Origin: Actinomadura rudentiformis
GTDB taxonomy: Bacteria > Actinomycetota > Actinomycetes > Streptosporangiales > Streptosporangiaceae
Assembly: GCF_008923185.1 (NCBI RefSeq)
Contig: NZ_WBMT01000004.1
Location: 391,823 to 455,822 of the forward strand
Direction of reading: 5' to 3'
Length of the DNA stretch: 64,000 bases
Both the position numbers and the translations under genes were made by a program. Shown here one piece after another: positions 24,575 through 33,649 of this stretch; position 1 is the stretch's first letter; the number at the start of each line of letters is the position of its first letter. The notes under the pieces are model-generated. The model ran no database searches. It saw only the letters and a program-made list of their open reading frames with translations, and was not told where the DNA came from.

Positions 24575-25447
24575 ATGCCCGACACCAGCCCGGCAGTGGC
24601 CGAGACGTTCCAGGACCAGCGCGACCGGCTGCGCGCGGTCGCCTACCGCATGCTCGGATCGCACGCCGACGCCGAGGACGTGGTCCAGGAGGCCTGGCTG
24701 CGGCTCTCCCGCCAGGACACCGCGACCATCCACAACCTCGCCGGCTGGCTGACGACGGTGGTCGGACGGATCAGCCTGGATGTCCTGCGATCCCGCCAGG
24801 CCCGCCCTGAAGCGTCCTACGATGACCGGCTGCCCGAATTCGTGGTGACGGTCGACGACGGCCCTGCGCCCGAGGACGAGGTGGCGCTCGCCGACTCCGT
24901 GGGGCTCGCGCTGCTCGTCGTCCTGGAGTCGCTCGGGCCGAGCGAGCGGCTGGCGTTCGTGCTGCACGACCTGTTCGGGGTGCCGTTCAACGAGATCGGC
25001 CAGATCCTCGGCAAGTCGACCGCCGCCACCAAGATGCTCGCCAGCCGCGCGCGCAGGAAGGTGCAGGGGACCGAACGGCAGCCGGTCACCGGACAGGAGC
25101 AGCGAGAGGTGGTCGATGCCTTCCGCGCGGCCGTGGCCAGTGGCGACTTCGAACGCCTACTGCGCGTGCTCGACCCGGACGTGAAACTGACCGTCGACAC
25201 CCCCGGCGGCGTGGTCGTCACCCTCGGCGCCACCAAGGTCGCCACCGGCGCGCAGATGTTCTCCCGCGCAGCCGCGCGGCAGCGCACGGTGCTCGTCAAC
25301 GGCCTGCCCGGGTTCCTCTCCTGGCGCGAGAACGGAACCCCGCTCTCGCTCATCGCGTTCACCGTCGCCAACGGCCGGATCGCCGCCATCACAGCCGTGG
25401 CCGACCCGACCAAACTCGCGTCCATGGACCTGCCGGATCCGGCGTGA
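24575..25447 (+). CDS. ECF41-type (SigJ-like) sigma factor with SnoaL-like C-terminal domain
   Basis: 290 residues. Sigma region 2 (RDRLRAVAYRMLGSHADAED, then VVQEAWLRLSR) and region 4 (EIGQILGKSTAATKMLASRA) are followed by an additional C-terminal SnoaL/NTF2-like domain (residues about 175-285, VVDAFRAAVASGDFERLLRV). That domain replaces a separate anti-sigma factor in the ECF41 group. GGAAGG precedes ATG 24575. It is divergent from its typical partner gene, a carboxymuconolactone decarboxylase homologue. Confidence 0.93.
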   Translation: MPDTSPAVAETFQDQRDRLRAVAYRMLGSHADAEDVVQEAWLRLSRQDTATIHNLAGWLTTVVGRISLDVLRSRQARPEASYDDRLPEFVVTVDDGPAPEDEVALADSVGLALLVVLESLGPSERLAFVLHDLFGVPFNEIGQILGKSTAATKMLASRARRKVQGTERQPVTGQEQREVVDAFRAAVASGDFERLLRVLDPDVKLTVDTPGGVVVTLGATKVATGAQMFSRAAARQRTVLVNGLPGFLSWRENGTPLSLIAFTVANGRIAAITAVADPTKLASMDLPDPA

Positions 25448-25681
25448 ACCACCGCCGGGTGCATGCGCCACTCGTTGTACGGCCGAGCTCGCGAGCGCTG
25501 GCGACAGCGCCGCCCGAACGAGTCAGCAGGCTAATCACGATGTCGCGGACGACCGCAGGCCACTCCAGCGCGTGGTGCCCGTCAGGTTGCTGTCCCGCCC
25601 TGGGCAGCGGGGAAGCTGCGGCCCGTCCAAGCTCAGCAGACCGCCTGCCGCCTTAGCTGCGCTACCACTTATGATTGCGCG

Positions 25682-26101
25682 ATGTCGCTCACAGTGCGCT
25701 GGACTCGGCTGCTGATGGTGGTATTGGCAGCCGGCTTTGCAGGAGCGGCCTACGCAATCCGCGCCACGATGGACGGGCCCATCGAACAGTACTCAGGCGC
25801 CGCCTTGTCCGCGGCCATCGTCTACACGCTAGTGATCGTCATATGGCCGCCGATTTCACCACTACCCGCCGGCAGCACCGCGATCGCATACTGCTGGTTC
25901 ATCGAGTTCGCACAGCTCACCCCCATACCGGCGGCACTCTCCCAACGCAGCTGGTTCGCGCGCCAGCTGCTAGGCGCCCAGTTCGACCTCATTGATGTTG
26001 CCTGGTACCCCGTCGGCGTCATCCCATTGGTCGCCGCGCATTGGTTCATCCGAGGCCGCACACGTTCTCGAACAGACCCGACACCCGCCCTCACATCGTG
26101 A
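25682..26101 (+). CDS. DUF2809-family membrane protein
   Basis: 139 residues with about four transmembrane helices. The pattern YCWFIEFAQLTPIPAALSQR and LLGAQFDLIDVAWYPVGVI matches the DUF2809 family, small membrane proteins related in topology to VanZ-like proteins. Function unknown. ATG 25682 starts directly after a spacer with no clear Shine-Dalgarno. Confidence 0.8.
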   Translation: MSLTVRWTRLLMVVLAAGFAGAAYAIRATMDGPIEQYSGAALSAAIVYTLVIVIWPPISPLPAGSTAIAYCWFIEFAQLTPIPAALSQRSWFARQLLGAQFDLIDVAWYPVGVIPLVAAHWFIRGRTRSRTDPTPALTS

Positions 26102-26161
26102 TCTGGAAGAGCGGTAGGGGATTTTCATGAACACTGGTATTCGTGGAAGCAGGACGCGTGG

Positions 26162-26572
26162 CTAAATGCCGCGTCGGTGGTCGATGACGCGATCGCGGTA
26201 TTCCTGGAACGCCCGCCATCCCGCCGTGTCCCCGTCCGACAGGAACTCTCCTGAAGACACGTCAAGGGCCCGGCAGCCGAGGATTCGAGCGGTCTCGACA
26301 ACGATCGGCACCACGTCGTCGCCGCCTCCACGGACATGGAGCATCACCGACTCCACCGGGTCATCGCTGCCGATGTTCACTTCGATCGACCAGTTTTCCG
26401 ACTCCATACGGCCCCACGTCGGATCGGACAGGTCGATCAGAGGCACATGTCGCCGCAGCCGATCCAGTACGTCCCGCAACGAGCCAATCGGCCCCGGGTC
26501 GAAATCCTTGGGCAATTCATCGACACCGACGACCTCGCCGGGAGCCTTCAACACCAGCACATCCCAGCTCAC
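26162..26572 (-). CDS. Conserved soluble protein of unknown function
   Basis: 136 residues from GTG 26572, seven bases after GGAGG. The N-terminus VSWDVLVLKAPGEVVGVDEL and the motif PTWGRMESENWSIEVNIGSD recur in actinobacterial hypothetical proteins. It is acidic, without signal peptide or membrane helix. An upstream in-frame ATG at 26644 would add 24 residues but has no ribosome-binding site. Function unknown. Confidence 0.68.
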   Translation of the reverse strand: MSWDVLVLKAPGEVVGVDELPKDFDPGPIGSLRDVLDRLRRHVPLIDLSDPTWGRMESENWSIEVNIGSDDPVESVMLHVRGGGDDVVPIVVETARILGCRALDVSSGEFLSDGDTAGWRAFQEYRDRVIDHRRGI

Positions 26573-26655
26573 AGCCACCTCCGCATCGACTCCACCGAAA
26601 CCTATGACACGCCCTGGTGTCGTCGGATTGCGGACCCGAGTCATAGTGTCGACGC

Positions 26656-26982
26656 ATGGAGCAGCATCCCCTCGTTCGTGAGGTCTTCCCCGACCTGGTC
26701 GCCGAGCTGGTAGCCCTCTTGGAGGACGAGGGCGAGAACATGCTGGCCATCAGCGCGTGGGATCTCCGCTTGGTCGCCGAGTGCGGTTGCGGTGACGACT
26801 TCTGCCAGAGTTTCCTTACCGAAGATCACCCGCGAGGCCAGCCGTTCGGTCCCGGCCACCGATGTGTTCCTTTGATGCCTTCAGAAGGAATGCTCATCCT
26901 CGATGTCGTGGACGAAAGGATCATGTACGTCGAAGTGCTCAACCGTCCACCAATGCGTGACCACCGCGTACAACAGCAGTGA
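26656..26982 (+). CDS. Small conserved protein with CGCGDDFC motif
   Basis: 108 residues. It begins MEQHPLVREVFPDLVAELVA and contains a cysteine cluster CGCGDDFCQSF around residues 43-53, suggesting metal binding or redox function; the ending MLILDVVDERIMYVEVLNR is typical of a recurrent actinobacterial family. Divergent from the preceding gene. Function unknown. Confidence 0.7.
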   Translation: MEQHPLVREVFPDLVAELVALLEDEGENMLAISAWDLRLVAECGCGDDFCQSFLTEDHPRGQPFGPGHRCVPLMPSEGMLILDVVDERIMYVEVLNRPPMRDHRVQQQ

Positions 26983-27011
26983 CCCCGGCTCCGGCGGCGG
27001 GCTCCAGGCGG

Positions 27012-27611
27012 TCACGTGTAGGTGACGCGGTAACGCAGATGCGTGACGTCCCTGCCCTCCAGAACGGTGATCGGCCCCTCGAGCACGACCGGCGCGTTCT
27101 GGAGATGGTCGAAGAACGGCGTGCCGCCGCCGAGCAGCACCGGGACGAGGTCGACGAAGATCTCGTCGAGGAGCCGGGCCTCCAGGCACTGGCGCGCGAT
27201 CGTGCCGCCGTTGACCCCGACGTCCAGATCGCCCGCGATCTCCTTGGCCCGCTCGACCGCGGCCTCGATGCCGTCGTGGACGAAGACGAAAGCCTCGTTC
27301 TCCGGCTCCCAGCCGTCGGGCACGGTGTGGGTGAGGACGACCGTCTTCCTGCCCAGCGGGTGCCGGCCGCCCCAGCCACTGGTGAAGTCGAACAGCTTGC
27401 GGCCGACGATCAGCGCCCCGAGCTCGGCCATCCGTTCGCTGAAGTAGTCATGGCTCACCTTGGTCATCATCATCGTCATGTTCGGGTCGGCGGTCTTCAT
27501 CGGGACGTCGCCGTTGCCGTTCCATTTGAAAAGATGCTCGAAGCCCGTCTCGCCCGGTCCCGCGATGTAGCCGTCCAGCGACATGCTGGCCCCGGTGCTC
27601 ACCTTTCCCAT
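27012..27611 (-). CDS. Dihydrofolate-reductase-family (RibD C-terminal) protein
   Basis: 199 residues from ATG 27611, preceded by AGAGGAG. The pattern STGASMSLDGYIAGPGE, then GALIVGRKLFDFTSGWGG, then GDLDVGVNGGTIARQCLEA and VPVLLGGGTPFFDHL is that of YwjB/RibD-C-type reductases. These small proteins bind NADPH and reduce unknown substrates; a role in folate or riboflavin metabolism is not implied. Single gene. Confidence 0.88.
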   Translation of the reverse strand: MGKVSTGASMSLDGYIAGPGETGFEHLFKWNGNGDVPMKTADPNMTMMMTKVSHDYFSERMAELGALIVGRKLFDFTSGWGGRHPLGRKTVVLTHTVPDGWEPENEAFVFVHDGIEAAVERAKEIAGDLDVGVNGGTIARQCLEARLLDEIFVDLVPVLLGGGTPFFDHLQNAPVVLEGPITVLEGRDVTHLRYRVTYT

Positions 27612-27947
27612 GGCCGCGCTCCTCTCGTCCTGCCTGATTGTGAGCGTTGAGACCATCCATCCCCGGAAAACTCATCGCCGGACAGGCGAGCCCGCTGAGG
27701 CAGCCCGCGTGACGACATCACGTGGTCCGCCACACGCCTCATCCGCAGTTGGCCCTCCAGAAGGCATCGTGCAGTAAGTTCTAATCTCGCCACTCTCCGT
27801 ATCCTTTCATGTCGCGAGAGTAGGCAATCACCTGTCGAGACGAGGGGAACCGGCCGACTCGGCCACCCGTGCAGGGGCAGTAGCCGACCGCCCGGGCCGC
27901 GCCGACCTGGCGTCGTCCCCGCAGTCCCGCGTCGAGAACGGAAGGCC
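27612..27947. other. Divergent intergenic region, no gene seen
   Basis: 336 bases between the reductase and plsB genes. It should hold both promoters. The only clear signal is GGAAGG before the plsB start. Confidence 0.5.
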
Positions 27948-29924
27948 ATGGGAAGAACCAGTCTCGGACCTGTCATCAAGGACGTACTCGGTGCTCCGGC
28001 GGTCCAGGCCGAGACTGCGAGGCTCGCCGCCCAACTGGGTCTGTCAACCGGTGACGCCGAAGAGAAGCTCAAGGCCCACCTGCGGCTCTTGGTCCCGTCA
28101 CAGGAGGAGCGGGCCATGCGGCTGCTGCACGCGATTTCGCATCCGGTGGTGTGCTGCTGGAATCTGCAAGCGGAACGTTCCGCGGCAGCCGTGCTCCACC
28201 GCCTTTCCGCACGTCACCCGTTGGTCTTCCTGCCCGCACACCGCTGCTACGCCGATCCGATGGTCCTGGCCACGACCCTTCGGGCGGTCGGTCTCCCGCC
28301 GACCATCCGGTTCACCGGGGACACCATGGCGTTCTGGCCTATCGGACATCTGGGTCGTCGCGCGGGTTCGGTGTTCATCCGGCGGAACCTGGCCGGGGAT
28401 CCCCTGTACGCGCTGGCCGTCCGCAGCTATCTCAGGTACGCGGTGCGTCAGGGCCACAACCTGGAGTGGTATCCCGAGGGCGGCCGCTCGCGGACTGGCC
28501 GGCTGCGTCCGTTCCAGCACGGCCTGATCCGCGACCTGGTCGATGTGCTGGACGAGAGCCCGTCCGGTGATGCGTACGTGGTGCCGGTGACCATCGCCTA
28601 CGAGCTCCTCCCCGATGTCGAGAGGCTCGTCGCCGAGGACGCCGGATTCATCAAGAGCGCCCGTGGGATGCGCTGGCTGATCGATCAATGCCGGACCAGC
28701 CGGCGGTTGCGCGGCGGGCGAGCGTGGATCAGCTTCGGCACACCGTTCTCAATCCGGGAATGCACCGGCCTCCCCCAAGCCCAGCGGAGCGCCGATGTGC
28801 CAGGCACGAGCCGTGAGGCGACCGCAACGCAGGCCAGCGGGTGGAGGGCCACCCATGCCGTGGGCGCCGAACTGGCACGCCGGTTGCAGGCCTCGACCCC
28901 GGTGACCCCGGGTTGCCTGCTCATCCTGCTCCTGAACGGGGGCCACCGCGAGCCGCGCGATGTGTGGCAGATCATGCGTGAACTCAAGCCGCTCATGGCG
29001 TTCATCAGCGACCGCGCGATCCCCGCGGTGAATATGCGTTCACTCACCTCACAGGGTGAGGTCCAGCGGACGCTGGGCCGGCTGATACGCGCCGGTGCCA
29101 TCACCGCCGAAACCCCTAAGCCCACCTCTCCCCGCCGCTACCGGATCGGCCCCGAGCAGGCCCACCTGGCCGCGTTCTACCAGGAACAGGCGGTCCATTG
29201 GTTCGTACCGCGCGCCGTCGCCGAGCTCGTGCTGGCCACCGCCGCCAACAGCACGGTGGCCACGGTCGAGTCACGAGCACTACGCCTGCACGGCGTGCTC
29301 GACGGTCTGGTCCCGCTGTCTGAGCCGACGGCATTCCTGGAGGCGCTCCACCGCGAGCTGGCCGCGATGGGCTGGACGGATGGAGAGGTGGACGCCGTCG
29401 TGGCGCCCAACTCCCCCACCCGGCTGCTGGCCGCCCAGCCGTTCCTGCTGGCCCACCGCGTGCTCGGCGCCCCACTGGAGGCGGCGCTCGCAGCGGCCAA
29501 TGCCCTGGCCAGGAACGACGTGCAGGCGAGAGACCCGCAGGCAACAGATCTGCAGGCGAGAGACCCGCAGATGGAAGCCCCGCAGGCGGGAGCCCTGCAG
29601 CTTCCGCCCGGGCAGGGAGCGCTCAGCGGGCGCTGGCCCGAATCACGGTCACGAGAACGATGGCGCGCCGCGACCGTCGCCGCCGACAAGGCCACCACCA
29701 GCGAGAAAACCGCGATCACCGACAAGGCAGACCCCTGCGGGGAAAGACGGCGAGCCTACGCCGCCGAACTGGCCGTCCTCGTCCACGGCCTTGACCTGAC
29801 CGCCGATCTCGACGCCCGCGCCACCGATGGCGCACCGGCGCCCCTGCCCCTCGCCGACAGCAAGCTCGCGGCCAGCAGCAGCCACGACGCAAGCAGTAAC
29901 GACGAAGGGCAGGCGAATCCATAA
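27948..29924 (+). CDS. plsB: Glycerol-3-phosphate 1-O-acyltransferase (PlsB type)
   Basis: 658 residues. Acyltransferase blocks are in order: PAHRCYADPMV (HxxxxD motif I, about residue 98), GSVFIRR (block II), YPEGGRSRTG (block III) and VPVTIAYE (block IV). These define PlsB, which transfers an acyl chain from acyl-ACP or acyl-CoA to glycerol-3-phosphate at the membrane, the first step of phospholipid synthesis. The protein is shorter than E. coli PlsB (807). Around residues 520-560 a low-complexity insert (QARDPQATDLQARDPQ) with DNA-level repeats is probably a flexible linker. Confidence 0.9.
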   Translation: MGRTSLGPVIKDVLGAPAVQAETARLAAQLGLSTGDAEEKLKAHLRLLVPSQEERAMRLLHAISHPVVCCWNLQAERSAAAVLHRLSARHPLVFLPAHRCYADPMVLATTLRAVGLPPTIRFTGDTMAFWPIGHLGRRAGSVFIRRNLAGDPLYALAVRSYLRYAVRQGHNLEWYPEGGRSRTGRLRPFQHGLIRDLVDVLDESPSGDAYVVPVTIAYELLPDVERLVAEDAGFIKSARGMRWLIDQCRTSRRLRGGRAWISFGTPFSIRECTGLPQAQRSADVPGTSREATATQASGWRATHAVGAELARRLQASTPVTPGCLLILLLNGGHREPRDVWQIMRELKPLMAFISDRAIPAVNMRSLTSQGEVQRTLGRLIRAGAITAETPKPTSPRRYRIGPEQAHLAAFYQEQAVHWFVPRAVAELVLATAANSTVATVESRALRLHGVLDGLVPLSEPTAFLEALHRELAAMGWTDGEVDAVVAPNSPTRLLAAQPFLLAHRVLGAPLEAALAAANALARNDVQARDPQATDLQARDPQMEAPQAGALQLPPGQGALSGRWPESRSRERWRAATVAADKATTSEKTAITDKADPCGERRRAYAAELAVLVHGLDLTADLDARATDGAPAPLPLADSKLAASSSHDASSNDEGQANP

Positions 29925-29997
29925 CCATCCGAGGCGGTTCACCAGGCCCGAGTGGCGGCACGCCGTCCGCCCAGCGGCCTACCGTGCACCCGGCTGC

Positions 29998-31455
29998 TTA
30001 CCGTCCCGTTGTTTCTGCTGATGCGGTGTTGCGGATGGCGGCGCCTGTCGGCTGCGGCGGTGTGGGCATGGCAGCCGGTCGTTTGGCTGGGATGCCGAGT
30101 GCCACGAGCATGCCGATGAACGCGAGTGCCGACACTGCGCCCATCGCCGCTGCGAAGCCCTCACTGAACTCCTCGGGTGACGCGTAGCCACCCACGCTCG
30201 CGAAGACGGCGACCGCGACGGCGACGCCGAACACCCCGCCGAAGATTCGCAGCATCATGAACGCGCCGGATGCCTGGCCGATCTCCTGCGGCTGCACCGC
30301 CCCGACGACCGACTTCTGGGCCGCGGGCATGGCCATGGTGAGTCCGATCCCGCCGATGATCAGCGCGGGCAGCAGTTCGAGATAGCCGGTGTCGGTGTCG
30401 GCGACCATGGCGAGCCAGCCCGTTCCGATCGTCTGCAGCAGCAGGCCGCCGACCACGAACACCCGCTCGCCATACCGGTCGGCCAGCGCGCCGGCGATCG
30501 GTGCGCACACCATCAGCGTCGCGGTCCACGGCATCAGCCGCAGGCCGGCACCGAGCGGCCCCTCACCGTGCACGGTCTGGAAGTACTGCGCGAGGAAGAA
30601 CAACGTCCCGTACAGCGAAGCGAACACGGTGAAGTTCGCCGGGTTGGCCGTGGCGAAGGCCCTCACCCGGAAGAACCGCATCGGCAACATCGGCGCCTTC
30701 GTACGTTGCTCCCAGAGCACGAACGCGACCACCAGCGCGACGCCGAGCACCAGTGCGCCCAGCACTTCGGCGCTGCTCCAGCCCGCTGCGTTCCCGCGGA
30801 CCAGACCCCAGACGATGCCGAACGCGCCCAGGGTCACGAGCACGACCCCTCCCAGGTCGAACCGGTTGTTCGGGCCGACGCTCTCGTCCACGCGCCGCGC
30901 CGTGAGCATGATCACGATCAGACCGAGCGGCAGGTTCAGCCAGAAGATCCACTGCCAGGCCAGCCCCTCGGCGATGACGCCGCCGACGAACGGGCCGCCG
31001 AACGTCGCCAGACCGGTGATGCCGAGGTACAGCCCCATCGCCTTGCCCCGCTGCCGCGGCGGGAACATCGCACTGATCAAGGTGAGCGACAGCGGCAGCA
31101 CCATCGCGGCACCGACACCCTGCAGCGCCCGGGACGCGATCAGCGATCCGATGTTCGGGGACAACGCGCAGGCGACCGACGCGACGGTGAAGACCGCCAG
31201 ACCGCCGACGAACATCCGGCGGCGCCCGAACCGATCGCCCAGTGCCGCTCCGGTCAGCAGCAGCACCGCGAACGTCAGGTTGTACGCGTTGACCGTCCAC
31301 TCAAGTGCTTCGAGCGAGGCCGTCAGATCCTGCCGGATCGTGCTCAGCGCCGTGGTCACGACCAGGCTGTCCAGGGCCATCATGAACGACGCCAAGGAAG
31401 CAAGGGCCAACACCCATGCCTGTTTGGGCGTCATCCGCCCCTTCTCATTACTCAT
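29998..31455 (-). CDS. MFS drug:proton antiporter, DHA2/14-TM type
   Basis: About 485 residues with many hydrophobic segments. Motif A (LGDRFGRRRMFVGGL), motif C region (LGITGLATFGGPFVGG) and an early Asp in SFMMALDSLVVTTAL are typical of the EmrB/QacA family of multidrug efflux pumps. The ATG at 31455 (MSNEKG) is one start option, ATG 31434 another. It is divergent from a His-rich secreted protein gene. The substrate is unknown. Confidence 0.87.
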   Translation of the reverse strand: MSNEKGRMTPKQAWVLALASLASFMMALDSLVVTTALSTIRQDLTASLEALEWTVNAYNLTFAVLLLTGAALGDRFGRRRMFVGGLAVFTVASVACALSPNIGSLIASRALQGVGAAMVLPLSLTLISAMFPPRQRGKAMGLYLGITGLATFGGPFVGGVIAEGLAWQWIFWLNLPLGLIVIMLTARRVDESVGPNNRFDLGGVVLVTLGAFGIVWGLVRGNAAGWSSAEVLGALVLGVALVVAFVLWEQRTKAPMLPMRFFRVRAFATANPANFTVFASLYGTLFFLAQYFQTVHGEGPLGAGLRLMPWTATLMVCAPIAGALADRYGERVFVVGGLLLQTIGTGWLAMVADTDTGYLELLPALIIGGIGLTMAMPAAQKSVVGAVQPQEIGQASGAFMMLRIFGGVFGVAVAVAVFASVGGYASPEEFSEGFAAAMGAVSALAFIGMLVALGIPAKRPAAMPTPPQPTGAAIRNTASAETTGR

Positions 31456-31753
31456 TACGTCGGCGTTCAACCGTTCATCCTTTCCGGTGGTCTCTCTCAC
31501 ATGGATGGACACCACCGGTCCGGGAAACTGGTCGCTGCCGGCGCCGCCAAGCCGCTGCGCGCCAAGATGCGCGCCACGCTGCGGCCCCACACGGCCCTCA
31601 CGCTGGGGTGCCACGCTCCGGTGCCACGCTCCGGCCTTCTTCCCTGGACCAGGATTCGGTGTGGATTGGGTTGGGGCGGTGATTCGCCCGGGGCGGTGCT
31701 GCCAAGGTGCCGGTGAGGATCGCTGGAGTTGACCTGTCGAAGAGAGGAAGCAA

Positions 31754-32347
31754 ATGGACGGTTCCCTTCGCGTGGCGGGCCTGCTCCTGGCCACCGCCGT
31801 GGCCACCACGGCACTACCAGCGGCACTACCAGGCGTCGCTGTCGCGGCCGCCGTTCCCACCGCACACGTCAGCACGCCCGCCAGCACGCCCGCCCCCGGC
31901 CATGCCGCCGGTCACACCCCCGGCCATGCCAGCACGCACGCCACCGGCCAAGCCGTCGGCCATGCCGCCGCTCACACCACCGCTCACACCACTGGCCATG
32001 CCACCGGTCATGACGCCGGTCACGCCGGGGGCAATGCCGTCGGCCAGGCCGGGTCCGACCGGCCACTGGCCCGCCTGCTCGCCAGGTTCACCCGCCTCGA
32101 TCCGCTGCAGAGGCTCGGGATCCTGAAGAAGATGAACGCCAAGTACCCCGGCATCGGCGCCGTCCTCGACAAGCTTCAGTCGATCTCCGTGACGGGCCTG
32201 CTGGGCCAGTCCATCCCGGAGTCGCCCGAAAACAAATCGGTCACCACCCTGCTGAACGACCCCGGCTACAAGGACACTGCGGACGACTTCAGGGCGCAGC
32301 CCAATCACGAAGCGGCGCTATCGGTCCTGAAAGAGTCGATGGACTAG
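31754..32347 (+). CDS. Secreted His/Gly-rich protein
   Basis: 197 residues with a signal peptide (MDGSLRVAGLLLATAVATTA). Residues about 45-100 are a low-complexity segment built of GH, TGHA and AHTT units, with roughly 16 histidines, followed by a compact helical domain (LARLLARFTRLDPLQRLGIL) to the end. AGAGGAAG precedes ATG 31754. The His-rich stretch is suited to binding divalent metals outside the cell; that is inference. The C-terminal domain family was not recognised. Confidence 0.72.
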   Translation: MDGSLRVAGLLLATAVATTALPAALPGVAVAAAVPTAHVSTPASTPAPGHAAGHTPGHASTHATGQAVGHAAAHTTAHTTGHATGHDAGHAGGNAVGQAGSDRPLARLLARFTRLDPLQRLGILKKMNAKYPGIGAVLDKLQSISVTGLLGQSIPESPENKSVTTLLNDPGYKDTADDFRAQPNHEAALSVLKESMD

Positions 32348-32366
32348 GGCGCGTATCGACACGCCC
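32347..32366. terminator. Weak hairpin between convergent genes
   Basis: GGGCG-C-GT / AC-A-CGCCC stem overlapping the stop codon region of the His-rich protein gene, before the convergent LacI-type gene. Confidence 0.35.
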
Positions 32367-32426
32367 TGACGGGGCACGCGCCACGGCCTCACCGACCGGG
32401 ATCAGTGAGCCCCATGCACTGCCAGG

Positions 32427-33449
32427 TCACCGGGTGGTGGATTCCCGGATCACCAGCTCGGGCTGGAAGAGGATCTCCTGGTGGGCGTGGTCGGCGGGGT
32501 TGTCGCACTCCTCGAGGAGGAGTTCGGCGGCGATCCGTCCGAGCTGGTAGGTCGGCTGGCGGATCGAGGTGAGCTGAACGGCCGAAGCCGTCGTGAACTC
32601 GATGTCGTCATAGCCCATCAGCAGGACCCGTTCGGGCACGCGGACGCCCTGTTGCAGGAGGGCCCGCAGGACTCCCATGGCGAGCAGGTCGTTGGCGCAG
32701 AAGATCGCGTCGGGGAGTTCGGCGAGCAGGTGTTCGGCGGCCTCCTGGCCCGAACGGGGGGTCAGGTCGGACGCCTCGACCTCGCGCAGCGCCGCGCCGG
32801 GGACCTGCCTGACCGCCTTGAGCGCGCCCGCACGGCGGTCGGCGCACTGGCGGATCGTCAGCGGCCCGGACACGTACGCGATGTCGCGTGCCCCTTGCTC
32901 CAGCAGGTGGGCGACGGCCGTGTGGCCGCCGGCGATGTCGTCGACGCTGACCGAGCACTGCTGCGCGCGGGTGGCGGCGTGGTCGAGCATGACGGTCCCG
33001 ATGCCGCGTTCGTGCAGCAGTTTGAGCCGGTCACGGCCGTCCTGCACCGGGGTCACCAGGACGCCCCGGACGCCCTGTTCGGCGAGCATCCGCACGTTCC
33101 TGTCCTCGCGTTCGACCGAGGTCGCGGAGCTGCAGACGATCACCGCGTAGCCGCGTTCGCTCATCAGGTCCTCCACGCCCGCGGCCAGCGAGGTGAAGAA
33201 CGGGTTGGCCAGGTCGTGGACCATCAGGCCGACGAGCTTGCCCTGACCCGCTCTGAGGCTGGAGGCCGATCCGTTGCGGACGAAGCCGAGCTCGCTGATG
33301 ACCTGCATGACGCGCGCACGGGTGCCGGCCGCGACGCGTTCGGGCCGGTTCAGAACGTTGGAGACCGTTCCGGGTGAGACCCCCGCGGCGAGCGCGACCT
33401 CCTTGATGCCGATCGTCCCGTCGCGTTGGCCGGGATCACTGCTCGCCAT
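32427..33449 (-). CDS. LacI-family transcriptional regulator of the rhamnose operon
   Basis: 340 residues from ATG 33449, preceded by GAGGG. The N-terminal LacI headpiece (IKEVALAAGVSPGTVSNVLN, then RPERVAAGTRARV) is complete, followed by a periplasmic-binding-type effector domain (GLMVHDLANPFFTSLAAGVE, ICANDLLAMGVLRALLQQG). It is divergent from the rhamnose ABC operon and very likely represses it, releasing DNA on binding rhamnose or a derivative. A candidate operator lies at 33598. Confidence 0.92.
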   Translation of the reverse strand: MASSDPGQRDGTIGIKEVALAAGVSPGTVSNVLNRPERVAAGTRARVMQVISELGFVRNGSASSLRAGQGKLVGLMVHDLANPFFTSLAAGVEDLMSERGYAVIVCSSATSVEREDRNVRMLAEQGVRGVLVTPVQDGRDRLKLLHERGIGTVMLDHAATRAQQCSVSVDDIAGGHTAVAHLLEQGARDIAYVSGPLTIRQCADRRAGALKAVRQVPGAALREVEASDLTPRSGQEAAEHLLAELPDAIFCANDLLAMGVLRALLQQGVRVPERVLLMGYDDIEFTTASAVQLTSIRQPTYQLGRIAAELLLEECDNPADHAHQEILFQPELVIRESTTR

Positions 33450-33551
33450 GGGCCCTCGCTGGCTGTACGTGGGTGAACGGGTGAAGCATGCCACACGCCC
33501 GGCAGGTAAGTAAAACGTGTCAATCCGTTATGTCTCTTTGACTTCCAGGTC

Positions 33552-33581
33552 TTGACGGGTGTCTGAGCTCACATCTACTGT
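33552..33581 (+). promoter_or_regulatory. Probable promoter of the rhamnose operon
   Basis: TTGACG at 33552-33557 and TACTGT at 33576-33581 are separated by 18 bases, a fair match to a housekeeping promoter. The expected transcription start at about 33588 lies just before the operator-like element at 33598. Confidence 0.5.
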
Positions 33582-33597
33582 CCACACCACATTCAGA

Positions 33598-33614
33598 GTT
33601 AAAACGATTTTTAC
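33598..33614. promoter_or_regulatory. Candidate LacI-type operator of the rhamnose operon
   Basis: GTTAAAA-CGA-TTTTTAC is an inverted repeat with 6 of 7 matching pairs, with a central CG as usual for LacI-family sites. It is A/T-rich in an otherwise GC-rich region and placed downstream of the likely promoter, fitting repression. Confidence 0.55.
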
Positions 33615-33649
33615 CCAGGGGACCCACAGATGAGACCAGGAGGCCGCAG

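Noticed and set aside
31605..31640. GGTGCCACGCTCC direct repeat in the MFS/His-rich intergenic region
   Set aside because: Two short copies without symmetry; not distinguishable from chance or slippage.
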